The position numbers were made by a program, and so were the translations under genes. This document shows, in pieces, positions 22,481 to 34,618 of a stretch of 64,000 nt of DNA (positions are counted from its first letter, which is position 1; the number at the start of each line of letters is the position of its first letter). The DNA is taken from contig NC_080060.1 in assembly GCF_026212465.1 (NCBI RefSeq), positions 17,246,797 to 17,310,796 of the forward strand. Reading direction: 5' to 3'. Below the pieces are notes generated by a model, which made no database searches, had not been told where the DNA came from, and saw only the letters and a list, made by a program, of their open reading frames with translations. The stretch is from Amaranthus tricolor. Lineage: Eukaryota; Streptophyta; Magnoliopsida; Caryophyllales; Amaranthaceae.

Positions 22481-23117
22481 CCTTCTCAACCCCATCTCTC
22501 TGTGGATACGAACCTTACTACCCTACTACATTAAGTTGTATTTGGAAAGTAAGTGAATTTATTTTTTGTTAGAGTTTAGGCGACTGAGAAAGAACTTACC
22601 ACATGCATGTCTCGTTACTTTTGATAAATTGCTAATTTGCTCAACTAACTTTATTAATCAAAAGAATACAACATATTAATAGTACCCATTACATGGTTGT
22701 ATGAATCCAATGATATTTGCTATAAAAAGAATAACAGGTGATACTCACTGGTCACTAACTAGTTAAATTACGTATGATATCTTCTCATATGTCCTGTTGT
22801 ATTGTAAAAGGCTCGCGTAAGTCTTGTCTCATATTCCAATGTACAAACACTTGTCATCAGGGCTCAATGATACTCCATAAACTTCTCCGAAGAATTCCAT
22901 TTCTTGTCGTTTCTCGTAATTGTCTTGCGTACTATACACATGGACGAAATCGTACTTCTTTAAATTCATTCTGAGTGGGAAATATTCGATTTTATTCTGA
23001 CTTTAATGCAGTAAAACTTGAGAGAAATCAGTGAACCTTTTCAGTTTTAGGTATGTTAAGTTTAAGCTTCAATTAATGTGCAAGTGTTGCAGTAAGTGTC
23101 AATTGTGCAAGCCAACT
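22481..23117 (+). other. Segment X, third occurrence
   Basis: Same as 653-1290; precedes PPR copy D. A few substitutions separate it from the other two (for example CCATTTCTTG near 22898). Confidence 0.7.
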
Positions 23118-24631
23118 GTTTGATGAAATGCGCAAGTGAGATTCTGCAGTGATCATTGTATGATTGGATTTGTTCTTTTGGGGAGTAGGTTAATGTTATC
23201 ATTCAACATAGTGTTGAGGAAATTTCGATCAATTTTTATAAGAAAATAACATATTGGAACTGATGTGAGCAAGTACAATTTATGTGCATTCCTTAATTCT
23301 TGTACAAAAATTAAAAATTGCCAATTCGGTATGCAAATTCATGCTAAGATAGTTCAGTATGGTCATACAAATAATATAATATTAAGCAGTCCACTTGTTG
23401 ATTTTTATGCTAAATGTTATGCTATTGAGGATGCTAGGAGGATATTTGATGTGCTGAAACAGCATGATGAAATGTCGTGGATGTCGATTATACACGGGTA
23501 TTCACAATATGGTTGTGGAGTTGAAGCGAATAAGTTGTTCAAGAAGATGTTAGAAAGTGATATAAAGCCTAATTGCTTTACTTACGTAAGTATTATTGCT
23601 GCTTGTTTGAGAGGCAAAGAGCCTCTCGACTAAGGTAACCCATGTTATCAAGCTTGGATTTGTGAATCAAAGTTTTGTGGTGTGCTCTTTACTTGACTAT
23701 TACTCTAAATGCAGGAACGTAGATGGATGTTCCTTGATTTTCTATGAAGCAAAAACCTGGGATAATGTTTGTCTACAACTCAATGATTGCTTGTTACTGT
23801 CAGAACTTCTATGTTGAAAATGCAATAAGGTTATATTTACAAATGAGAAATTGGGTTATAAATGCTACTGATACCACCATGACCAGTATTCTGCACGCGG
23901 CTAGAATGGTATCAAATGTTCAATTTGGTAGGCAGGTGCATGGATTGATAATAAAACTAGGTTTCTTGACTAATTTGTTTGTTTTGAGCTCTCTGATTAA
24001 GGTGTACTCCAAAAATGGATTCATTAATGAAGCTCGATATGTTTTTGACCAAACCATTGAGCGGAACAATGTTCTTTGGACATCAATGGTTTCAGGGTAT
24101 GCTCGGAATGGGAAAGCAGTGGAGGCGCTTGAACTTTTTGATCAAATGATGGCAGCTGGATTTGTGCCTGATCATGTTTGTTTTACTGCAGTGCTTAGTG
24201 CTTGTAACCATGCTAGTTTTCTCGATAGAGGTGTAGAACACTTCAATAAGATGATAAAGTATTATGATCTGTCTCCTACATTAGATGAATATGCTTGTTT
24301 GATTGATTTGTATGCAAGACAAGGAAATCTAAGTAAGACAGTTCAAGTAATGGTTGATATTCCTTTTAAACCCAATTGTATCATTCTGAATGCTATATTA
24401 AGTAGCTGCAAAACTTATGGTGCAGTGGAGTTGGGACGAGAGGCTTTTGATCGGCTATTTTCTTTGCAGCCGCACAATTCTGCTGTGTGTCTAACAATGG
24501 CTCGTTTATACGCAGAAGATGCCTTTTGGGACGAGGATGCTAATATAAGAAATATCATGAAGCCAAAAGGAGTGCAAAAAGGCATTGCGTGGAGTTGGGT
24601 TGATGCAGATGAACAATTGAGATTTTCGTAG
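23118..24631 (+). pseudogene. PPR pseudogene, copy D
   Basis: Twin of copy B. It shares the presequence TAA, the TAA at 23631-23633, the short deletion after it and the extra base near 23767, but keeps CAA where B has TAA (B 2517). The last 295 codons (23744-24631) are therefore one open frame with about seven PPR motifs and the E-like C-terminus. Expression as an N-truncated protein without a presequence seems unlikely. Compared with the intact gene it carries substitutions such as GNLSKTVQVMVDIP for GHLSKAVQVMDDMP. Confidence 0.9.
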
Positions 24632-25440
24632 TCTGGTACAGTGTGCCTCCGTATGTTGCTCGATGGTTTTCTTTCGGGATATTTTGGGCCAATTTGAACG
24701 CATTAATTGCAAATTTAAAAAGAGAATTAGCTGGTGAATTATGGTATAGATATTCTTAACAAAGGCAGAAGGAATTTGAAGTGTTGGAGCAAATGATTAT
24801 CGACTTCACTTATGAAGCAACTGATATAATTACCATTTACCAAGGTACAAGAATTTAATTGCACTTTGCATGCAGTTAGCAATAATAAGTCCGTTTATAT
24901 AGTTATACAATTAGTTTTGATATAAATTAGCTACTAGGGATAAATCCAGGATACTAATATGTGTTCATTATTAGGTGGACTATTTAACCCAAGTATGAGA
25001 CATATCTCTCGACGAGATCATTTCACACAATAATGTCTGTTCATTATTTTCTTCAAAAGTGATTATGTACGTATGACGAGTTGATATGGAGTAACAGAAA
25101 AACAAATCAAGAATTGAACAAAGAACATGTAAAAGTAAGTTATGTTCCTAGGTACTACTTCCCTTAACGCATCTCCAAACCTAAAGTATCTTGCACCTCA
25201 AAATAATTTTCCAATTCATGTCTTCTATTCAAAGGTTTCCTTGTTTTAGGTATACTAATATATGCTACTAGCGTGACAAGGTTCTAAAAACAAATTTTAA
25301 AAACTAAGATAATTAAATTCTCGAACCCAATCGAGCAATCACAACCTCTGATTGATCCGATTTCTACCATTACAACAATAGAATCCTCGATTCAAGATCT
25401 TACTAAGTTATAGAAGAGAAGACAAAATTATCAACAAAAA

Positions 25441-26030
25441 ATGTTCAAATCCTCCAAGAGTAATCTAATTAGCAATAGTAATGTTGTTACACCATGGAGA
25501 CTTTACCTAGTGAATGTCCTAGAATCCCTTCAAGCTCAAATTATCATTATTTTTCTACTTGTATTTTATTTAGCATTGTCTATAGTTGAGCTTTCATCTT
25601 CTATGACACAAACTTCTTGCCAAAAAATGGAAGGGAAACTAGAAGCATGGTATCATTGGGTTCAATTTTAAGCCTATTGTGTTTGAGGGTATTGCTTTTA
25701 AGTGTAGGGTTAGGAAGGTCATTTTTTGAGAAATCGGGTTATGTAGTTGATGGGGTGGTTGTGGTGGTGGCGTTGGTGTTGGAGGTGGTGTTAGCGAGGG
25801 TTGGAGGCGGGTTCTTCTTGGTGGTGAGCTTGTGGCGAGTGGTTCGCGCGGTGGAGAATGTGTATGAGTTGAGTGATGATGCTATCCAAACCAAGATTGA
25901 GGAGGTGGAATGTGAATTTGGTGTGTTAAGAGAAGAAAATAAGAGGTTCTTGGAAACAATTGAAGAGGAGGCTAAAGTCATACTGATGCTTCAACAAGAG
26001 CTTGGCGATAATGTAATTTGTGGTTCATAA
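25441..26030 (+). pseudogene. Voltage-gated proton channel (Hv1-like) pseudogene, copy D
   Basis: Identical in organisation to 3614-4203: S1 in one frame (25441-25671), then an ~8-bp deletion, then S2-S4 and the coiled coil in another frame, ending TAA at 26028-26030. It was broken before the large duplication, since both copies share the lesions. Confidence 0.82.
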
Positions 26031-26554
26031 TTTGATTTTTCAATTACTACTAATACAAATTAAATATGTTGGATATATAAAGTTATATTTTAGCTAAAAA
26101 GAGGGAAGTTATATGCATTAAATATAGTTACAATTTAATTTGAGTTGATTATACATTATTATGCTCCTAAATTTAGAGGTAGTCTTATGATGATCTTTTT
26201 CACTATTTTCTTTTATTATTGGATCGTTCTATATAGTTTTTTTTTTTACATATTTTTAACAAAATACTAATTATTGTCAGGACCATCTTGTACATTTTAA
26301 GGGTTCAGAGTGAAAATTGAAATATAAAGTCTTGTTTAAACATGCTAATAATACTTTGTTTTGTGTATTTTTGCAGTTCAATTTTGGTTTTATTAAGTAG
26401 AATTTAGATTTAACTATATAACAATTAGAGAAATTACTTTATAGAATAGTTTTATTGATGTAAGTCTCTAAGATGATAATCCTAGTCTTATTAAGAAGGT
26501 CATTATGTAAATATATCATTTCAAGCAAAGAAGAAGAAGCATGCAAAGAATCGG

Positions 26555-27337
26555 ATCAGACTGAGATGCGCGGCCCGCGGGGTTTTACGCTGCTCGCTCG
26601 TGCGCGACACATGGAGTTTTACGCGGGGTGCGGAGTTCAGTCTGTTGGCTGGGCGCTATTTCACTTTTCCCATTTCGGCTTTCATTTTCAATTGGATGTT
26701 TAGAGGGGTTTGGGAGGCGACTTGCAAAGAGGAATGATGAGCAAATCCAATGGCAAAAAGCTTTATCAAATCTTTATAAATAGGCAAGAAAGCTTAGGAA
26801 TGGGATCATCTTGGAATTTTTCATTAAAATACTTCTTCTTCTTCATTTCTGATTTTCCATGGTTATGGAGCTTCAAGCTTAGATTTTCATTTCTTGAGGA
26901 AGGTTGATTGGAAACTTCTAATTACTCATTGTAAGAATTCCTCTACTTAATATACTTTTGATTATTGAAGAGTTCTTATTATAATCTTATGAATGTTGTT
27001 TGAATTGGAAATCAACTATTGTTCTTGTTATTGCAATATTCATTTATACTAAATCTATTTGCAAAATCAGTTAGTTTTGTACTTGGCTTAATGGTAGCGA
27101 CTAGTTCTAATTGTGAATGCAGATTATGAATGATTAGAATCTAAATGAACTTTTCATTTTGATTGAAAACTATTTGCTCGAATAGTTTTAGCAAACCTAT
27201 TGATTCTCTTTTCTTAAAGCTATTGTTCGATTAAATTTATTCCCTGATTGGAGTGAGTTAACTAATACTAAGAGCTTTACATTCAAACTGATTTTGATGT
27301 TTAGCTACACTTAAGGAGAATAAAAGTATAATCATCT
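26555..27337 (+). repeat. LTR-like repeat, second copy, truncated
   Basis: Matches 4730-5513. It stops at GTATAATCATC, where the first copy continues TTCACAATAGG and this one jumps into PPR sequence. Confidence 0.55.
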
Positions 27338-27974
27338 GATTGAGGTGTACTCCAAAAATGGATTCATTAATGAAGCTCGATATGTTTTCGACCAAACCAT
27401 TGAGCGGAACAATGTTCTTTGGACATCAATGGTTTCAGGGTATGCTCGGAATGGGAAAACAGTGGAGGCGCTTGAACTTTTTGATCAAATGATGGCAGCC
27501 GGATTTGTGCCTGATCATGTTTGTTTTACTGTAGTGCTTAGTGCTTGTAACCATGCTGGTTTTCTCGATAGCGGTGTAGAACACTTCAATAAGATGATAA
27601 AGTATTATGATCTGTCTCCTACATTAGATGAATATGCTTGTTTGATTGATTTGTATGCAAGACAAGGACATCTAAGTAAGGCAGTTCAAGTAATGGATGA
27701 TATGCCTTTTAAACCCAATTGTGTCATTATGAGTGCTGTATTGAATAGCTGCAAAACTTATGGTGCAGGGGAGTTGGGACGAGAGGTTTTTGATCGGCTA
27801 TTTTCTTTGCAGCCGCACAATTCTGTTGCGTGTCTAACAATGGCTCGTTTATACGCAGAAGTTGGCTTATGGGACGAGGCTGCTGATATCAGAAACATCA
27901 TGAAGCCAAAAGGAGTGGAAAAAGGCGCTGCGTGGAGTTGGGTTGATGCAAATGAACAATTGAGATTTTCGTAG
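27338..27974 (+). pseudogene. PPR pseudogene fragment, copy E (3' part)
   Basis: 3' 209 codons of the PPR gene with no upstream part, joined to LTR-like sequence at 27337. The frame is open to TAG at 27974. It is closer to the intact gene than to B/D (it shares GHLSKAVQVMDDMPFKPNCVIMSAVL), so it derives from a different source copy. It holds about five PPR motifs and the E-like tail. It has no start codon context or presequence. Confidence 0.88.
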
Positions 27975-28651
27975 TCTGGTACAGTGTGCCTTCGTATGTT
28001 GCTCGATGGTTGTCTTTCAGGATATTTTGGGCCAATTTGAATGCATTAATTGCAAATTTAAAAAGCAAATTAGCTGGCGAATTATGGTATAGATATTCTT
28101 AACAAAGGCAGAGGGAATTTGATGTATTAGAGCAAATTATTATCAACTTCACTTATGCAGCAACTAATATAATTACCATTTACCAAGGTACAAGAATTTA
28201 ATTGCACTTTGCATGCAGTTAGCAATAATGAGTCCATTTATATAGTTATACAATTAGTTTTGATATAAATTAGCTACTAGGGATAAATCCAGGATACTAA
28301 TATGTGTTCATTACTAGGTTGACTATTTAACCTAAGTATGAGACGTATCTCTCGACGAGATCATCTCATACAATAATGTGTGTTCATTATTTTCTTCAAA
28401 AGTGATTATGTATGTATGACGAATTGATATAGACTAACGGAAAAGCAAATCAAGAATTGAACAAAGAACATGTAAAAGTAAGTTATGTTCCTAGGTACTA
28501 CTTCCCTTAACGCATCTCCAAACCTAAAGTTTCTTGCACCTCAAAATAATTTTCCAATTCATGTCTTCTATTCAAAGATTTCCTTGTTTTTGGTATACTA
28601 ATATACGCTACTGGCGTGACAAGGTTCTAAAAAAAAATTTTAAAAACTAAG
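27975..28651. other. PPR-Hv1 spacer
   Basis: Non-coding, homologous to 2805-3560 and 24632-25390; no separate feature was recognised. Confidence 0.6.
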
Positions 28652-29239
28652 ATGATTAAATTCTCGAACCCAATCGAGCAATCACAACCTCTGATTGATT
28701 CGATTTCTACCATTACAACAATAGAATCCTCGATTCATGATCTTACTAAGTTATGGAGGAGAAGACAAAATTATCAACAAAAAATGTTCAAATCCTCCAA
28801 GAGTAATCTAATTAGCAATAGTAATATTGTTACACCATGGAGACTTTACCTAGTGAATGTCCTAGAATCCCTTCAAGCTCAAATTATCATTATTATTCTA
28901 CTTGTATTTTATTTAGCATTGTCTATAGTTGAGCTTTCATCTTCTATGACACAAACTTCTTGCCAAAAAATGGAAGGGAAACTAGAAGCATGGTATCATT
29001 GGGTAGGAATTTCAATTTTAAGCCTATTGTGTTTGAGGGTATTGCTTTTAAGTGTAGGGTTAGGAAGGCCATTTTTCGAGAAACCGGGTTATGTAGTTGA
29101 TGGGGTGGTGGTGGTGGTGGCGTTGGTGTTGGAGGTGGTGTTAGCAAGGGTTGGAGGCGAGTTCTTGTTGTTGGTGAGCTTGTGGCGAGTGGTTCGCGCG
29201 GTGGAGAGTGTGTATGAGTTGAGTGATGATGCTATCTAA
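28652..29239 (+). pseudogene. Voltage-gated proton channel (Hv1-like), copy E, truncated
   Basis: 195 open codons. The sequence fits the plant Hv1 family: WRRRQ-rich N-terminus, S1 about residues 76-97 (LLVFYLALSIVELSSS), S2 about 117-138, S3 about 146-163 with Asp150 in GYVVDGVVVVVALVLEVV, and S4 about 168-186 with SLWRVVRAVE. The channel passes protons through the voltage sensor itself. CAA is changed to TAA at 29237-29239, so the C-terminal coiled coil, which dimerises the channel in animals, is lost; its DNA continues to 29300 and is then cut by a T run and microsatellite. The four-helix part is intact, so a monomeric product is conceivable, but decay is the simpler reading. Confidence 0.75.
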
Positions 29240-29324
29240 GCCAAGATTGAGGAGGTGGAATGTGAATTTGGTGTGTTAAGAGAGGAAAATAAGAGGTTCT
29301 TTTTTTTTTTTTTATTTTGTACTC

Positions 29325-29461
<137 letters not shown>

Positions 29462-29539
29462 CTTCTTCTCTTCTTTTTCATTTTTTTTACAATAACATAC
29501 CCTTAATTCAAAAGGTCTCCTAGCTAGCTCCAATGCATC

Positions 29540-31240
29540 AGTACCAGGCTCGAGCCAAGGTGGCTCGAGCAACATTTCTCGAGTCAGAAGCTGAGAATTG
29601 CACATTTGACGCTCGCTCGACCTGTCGAGCAAGTTGGCTCGGGTCGAGCGAAGTGCATTCACATTTCTAAAGCTTGTGATCATCAGCTGAATTTAATTCA
29701 GGAGCACAGTACATCTGCTCGACTGGTCGAGCACAATGGCTCGGGTCGAGCGGAGCTGAATTTTACATTCTGTCCCATTCTTGATGTTTCTGATGTTGGA
29801 CCTGAAGGTGGCTCGACTGGTCGAGCGGGATTCGCTCGGGTCGAGCGAAATGTGCGGCAGCAACATGTGTGATCTTTTTAAAGTATCATTCGAGGTCAAA
29901 TTATATTTGTTGCTTCTAATTGTTGCTGCCAAGACTGCCAACCACCCTATCCTATCCACTAGGGGTGGCACCCCCCTCCTATAACGTAGGGGTGGTGGAG
30001 CAATCATGAAACCACCACCCCCCACTTGTTTTTTGAAGCCTATAAATAGAGAAGAGGAAGAAGGAGCTTGCATCTCAGTTTTCACCTTTCATCTTGAGTA
30101 ATTTATGTATTCTTCATAGCTTTGCTTTCATTTCAATTAAGAGTTAGTGTTAGCATAATTTCTCTTTCAATTCAATCTAGTATTTTCACTTTCCAAATAC
30201 AATCTTTACTTCATCCTTTATTGTAATGTTTTGCAACTTGGGATTCTTCAACCATTGATGTACTATTATCGAAGCTTTTGGAAGGTTTTACTTTGAATCA
30301 TCAATTCATCTTATTCATCCTTATTCCTTAGATTTAGCTCAAAAGAGTAATTTCTATCCTTACTTATATTGTTTTCAATTCATGTCACTTAGTTCCTTTG
30401 ATTGTTTGCTTTAGTTTCATATATTCATGCTTGTAGTTCTTCAACTTATATTGCTTTCATCTCTTTAGGATACTCTAGCTTAATTTATTCATCTATGATT
30501 CTTGACTTGTTGCATTCTACAATTTCAATATGAGTATGAGTGAGTAGCTTATTTTGGCTTAGGCTAGGCATTATCACCATGAATGTAGTATGAATTGTTT
30601 TCTTTACCTTTGGTTTGGTTGTGTTGTTTATGGTTTAAGATGGATTTTGCTATCATGTTGTAGTGTTGTTGAATTGAGGGCAAGAGTCGATTTTTAACGA
30701 TAATCTATGCTTAAAAGTTAAGACATCTCCATGAGAATAGGTAGATGCTTTGATTGGAAATGTTGAATGTGTGCTTCATGCCTTAATTTATGCTTAGCTT
30801 CATGAGAATAGGTAGTTGACTAGTTGAGTATGGTTAGGAAGCTTTTGTTGCTCGAGAGAGAACATTAGTGCTTATGATACGTTCTTCTCCATAACAAAAT
30901 ATCCATGACCTTAGATTAATGTTTAGTAAACACTACTTTGGTGAGAAAGCCTAGCTTATGCCTCTTAGTTTATTGATCATTTTATTATTGCTTTTAGTTC
31001 ATTGTATCCTTATTTACTTTTATTATTTGTTTTCATTAAGTATTTTTAATTGCTTGTTTTAATTATTTCTATCTCCAAACATCATATTATACGTTTTCGA
31101 ACACACTAATCGATTGAGAAACTATTAACTTAACCCCCACTCTTTGTGGATTCAACCAGTACTTGCTGACGTACTAGTATACTACGCTACGTCGTGCACT
31201 TGCGGTATTACTATTGAAGGACATAAAGTCCCGATCAATA
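29540..31240 (+). repeat. Probable LTR or LTR-derived repeat
   Basis: It has three copies of a CTCGACTGGTCGAGC...GGCTCGGGTCGAGCG module (29611-29650, 29716-29752, 29810-29848), a TATA box TATAAATA at 30041-30048, and a 3' end with CACTCTTTGTGGATTC and CGTGCACTTGCGGTA near 31140-31210, a style common at plant LTR retrotransposon ends. No partner LTR or coding part is seen, so a solo LTR or remnant is inferred. Exact ends are not fixed. Confidence 0.45.
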
Positions 31241-31379
31241 TGGGTTGGCCAAAATTTAATTTATTAAAAAAAACAGTGTAGATTTAGTTAAAATTAGATT
31301 TTTTAAAATATAAATGATTTAGGTTGCTTGTATGGGCCGCCATACCGTGAGACGGTCTCATACAAGACTTGGTGAATTT
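31237..31379 (+). repeat. Inverted repeat arm with GAGACGGTCTC, left
   Basis: Its reverse complement matches 32703-32850: CTTGTATGAGACCGTCTCA, CCCATACAAGC/CCCGTATAAGC, and CCAACCCATATT at the far end. Identity is imperfect by eye. It is either the end of one element or an independent MITE copy. Confidence 0.65.
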
Positions 31380-32702
31380 CACTAAAAAAAAGGTTTTATT
31401 ATGAGATATATACATATTAGGAGAGTTTAAAATTTTTTAAGAATTCAAGATAAATATTTATATGTAGCCAAGATTCATAATTGTGTTAGCATGAAACTAT
31501 ATTAAATGAGAATTTGTAAGAATAATAATCATTTCCACCAATTACAAATAAATAATTTACTTTTCTTAATCGGGATTAGTCGGGTTAATATATCAAACAT
31601 CAACCCATTACAATTTAATTCACATCAAATCATTTTGAGCATAACGATAAACGAATTACTCCTTATTCTTTCATATTGCAATAATAGGAGACACAAACTA
31701 TGGAAGGAATATTGGCATTGTTAATTTTTATCATTATCAAATGTCATTGTGGGGATAATAGTTTACCGTCCTACTTGTCAATTTGTCATGGCTTCCTTAC
31801 TTGCTTGTTTTCTTTTGTGACAAAGATACTTTTTAGTCCGCCATTAAAAATCATGTTGAATTTCAGAGTTTAATTTTTCATATATTTCTCTATTTTTATG
31901 GTCTTTTCTATAATAACAAAAGTCTTTTTCTTTTTTATAAAAATTATAATACATATATAGTCATCTTTTTTTTATACTATATAATATAATATAAAGACTA
32001 TAGAATTTTAATCGATTTAGGTATAATATATAAATTAACTGGATCTCTAAATTTATATTTAGTATTTTATAGACAAAATACTCACATAATTTTGACCTGA
32101 TCATTAATCTATACTTGATCCATTAACCTAGATTCAATCCATGACATATTTTTCAACATAATTTAATGCATGCGATTCTCATATTTATCCCATGCTAATT
32201 TTATTTTAATATTTCAAATATTTGTAATCCTCATATTTTTTCAATCTATTTCCTCATTTTATAAATTATTTATAAAAATTTTATCATTTTTTATTCACAT
32301 AAATGTTCTTATAAAAATATAAATAGGAAAGAAGAAAATAGTAATACCTAAAACAAAAGGAAAAGATATTGCCAAATGATATTAGATATGACTATATATG
32401 AGTCATATTATACTTCTATGACCATATAAAAGTTTAATAATACTTGCATAAATGCATCACAATTTACTCTTATCTTTTTTCTCCAGTAAACTATCAAATA
32501 CTCCTCATAAACAGTTATCTTAAAAATTATGTCTTGGTGAGTCAAGTTTAAAAAATAGTTGGTATTCTGAGAAATTATCTTTTTGAAATATGTTTTGCAA
32601 GTCCAATTTAAGAAAGTTTAATGTATATTCTTACTCTATATTATTTTTATGGGCCGATTAAATAACAAATCCTCTCAAAAAGACTGTCTCTCAGAAGAAT
32701 TT
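31380..32702. other. AT-rich intergenic sequence
   Basis: No coding feature was recognised; it is very AT-rich, with scattered short repeats. It lies between the two inverted arms and could be the interior of one larger foldback element. Confidence 0.5.
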
Positions 32703-32850
32703 ACATTTAACGGGAAATCTTGTATGAGACCGTCTCATTTAACGGGCCCGTATAAGCAGCCCAAAATTGAACTTATATAGCAATTTACTAAATAAAAACT
32801 TTTTTTTTCATTAACTTTTGATAAATTAAAATTGGACCAACCCATATTAA
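32703..32850 (-). repeat. Inverted repeat arm with GAGACGGTCTC, right
   Basis: Inverted partner of 31237-31379. A further related motif lies at 32975-33045 (AAATCGTCTCACTATGAGACG). Confidence 0.65.
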
Positions 32851-33259
32851 GTCGTTTCACGGTGAAACGATCTTAGTAAAGAATTTGTCTTTAAAAACAG
32901 TCATATTTTAATTTTCTTTGTAATTAGTGATTCTACAATGGACTATTTGGCCCGTGTAGAACGCTTCTCATGGTAAGACCGCCTCATATTATATTTTGTG
33001 AAACAATTCGTATATGAAATCGTCTCACTATGAGACGAATACATTCAATCAACCTATTTATCAAATTGATTACTTTAATATTCTAAGGGATCAATTTAAG
33101 GATATATGTTACAACTATAGTATTCACATTAAGATTATAATTAGTCACATTAAAATTATAAGTTATTTACGTTAAATAGTCTAATCTATTTTTTTATTTT
33201 TTTTATTTTTATGTACTTGAGTTGCACATTCCAGATCAAAGTCATTTGCATTGAGGCGA

Positions 33260-34618
33260 GGCCCAGGTAGGGATGGCAATGGGTATTGGACCCGACCCAA
33301 ATCCGTGGATCCGTATCCGTTTTTACGGATCTGGAACAAAAAATGGACCCGTCGGATCCGGGTCGGATCCGATCCATTTAAAATTCACGGGTCCGGATCC
33401 GGATCTGAGAAAAAATCCAGACCCGGACCCGCGGATCTGGAGGACCTGTTTTTTAAAAAAATTTTTTTATATATTAAATATATATTAAAATATATGATAA
33501 AAATACCTCAAAGGGCTCAAACCCTCATTTTCCCTCCCTTCTCACTGCCTCAGCTCTCAGCACTCAGCAGCCTACCAAAGTCCTCACTTCAGTAACTTGC
33601 GTTCTCCTTCTCAGTTCTCCTCTCCCTCACGCGTTCTCCGTCTCAATCAGTAACCTTTTCTTCTCCCTCACGCGTTCTCCTTCTCAATCAGTAACCTGCA
33701 GTCATCAGTCATCAGTTCACTCAGAGTCACAGTCGATACTCGAGTACTCGACAGCCACACCGCCCACAGCCCACAGGCGACCTCACTCCCTGCCGACAGC
33801 CACCGCATACTCCTCCCCTCTTCTCACAGGCGGATTTGAGGGTAATAAACCCTAATTTTGATTTCTTTTTCTACAATACTTTTGATTTTAGTGGTTGATT
33901 TTATGCTTTCTGAATGTTTTCACTAGTTTGTTGTTTGATTTACGATATTCATTGAATAGCCTATTTTTTAGGTTTTTTTCAATTCATGGTTTTTTTTTTG
34001 TACATTGCAGGCTATTTTTATTTAGGTTGTCTAATTATAGATGTTTCTATACATAAGATTTTGTGTTGTTCTATTCTGAAGCTGAAATCTTTAATCACAC
34101 TCACTTTTTTGTCGTTGTGAGTCACACTTGGCCTTTGACATTGTAGTTTAAACTAAATACAAGAGCTTGAACATGTAAACCCAGCCATGTTAATGACTCC
34201 TCAAAATGAATTCTGTGTAATTTTGTTTATAAGGTGCCTTTTTGAAATTGCCCAAAACCCTTGACAATCTTACAACTTATAAAGTTATTTGCTAGAGATT
34301 TTTGTTTTCTATGACTTTTTTTTGGCTTATCGGGGAATTGGGTTTTTAATATGAATGAAAATGCAGTCATTGTGGTTGGTAATGTTCTTCTGGGTCTTGC
34401 AAATACATTTAAAAATACAAAAAAAAAAAAAATCAAAACTGGACCCGTTTTGGATCCTGGATCCGGTACTGGATCCGCAATATCCGCGGATCCGGATCTG
34501 GGTCCTGCAAAATTGGACCCGCGGATCTGAATCCGAATCCAGGTCAAGAAAACGGATCTGGATCCGGGTCCACCTAGACCCGGTCCAGATCCGACCCGTT
34601 GCCATCCCTAGGCCCAGG
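33260..34618. mobile_element. Non-autonomous hAT-type DNA transposon
   Basis: Element 33268-34610 has terminal TAGGGATGGCAA / TTGCCATCCCTA inverted repeats and is flanked by a perfect 8-bp duplication GGCCCAGG (33260-33267 and 34611-34618), the hAT hallmark. Both subterminal regions (about 33280-33445 and 34438-34600) are packed with GGATCCG and GACCCG motifs, as expected of transposase-binding arrays. The 1.34-kb interior has no transposase. It does have a CT-rich, 5'UTR-like stretch with AAACCCTAATTTTGATTTC near 33847 and a T-rich, intron-like stretch, perhaps remnants of the autonomous parent's 5' end. Confidence 0.92.

Larger units (their letters stand above)
21830..27337. repeat. Large segmental duplication, copy 2
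   Basis: Second copy of the block at 1-5513, in the same orientation. PPR copy D and the Hv1 copy here correspond to B and its Hv1 neighbour there. Copy 1 carries private lesions: a TAA at 2517-2519 where copy 2 keeps CAA, and an extra T in PPR copy A. So the copies are recent but have begun to diverge. The right end at 27337 is a sharp junction into a PPR 3' fragment. Confidence 0.93.

Noticed and set aside
33840..33860. AAACCCTAA as telomeric repeat
   Set aside because: Single copy; a telo-box-like motif in a leader-like sequence, not an array.
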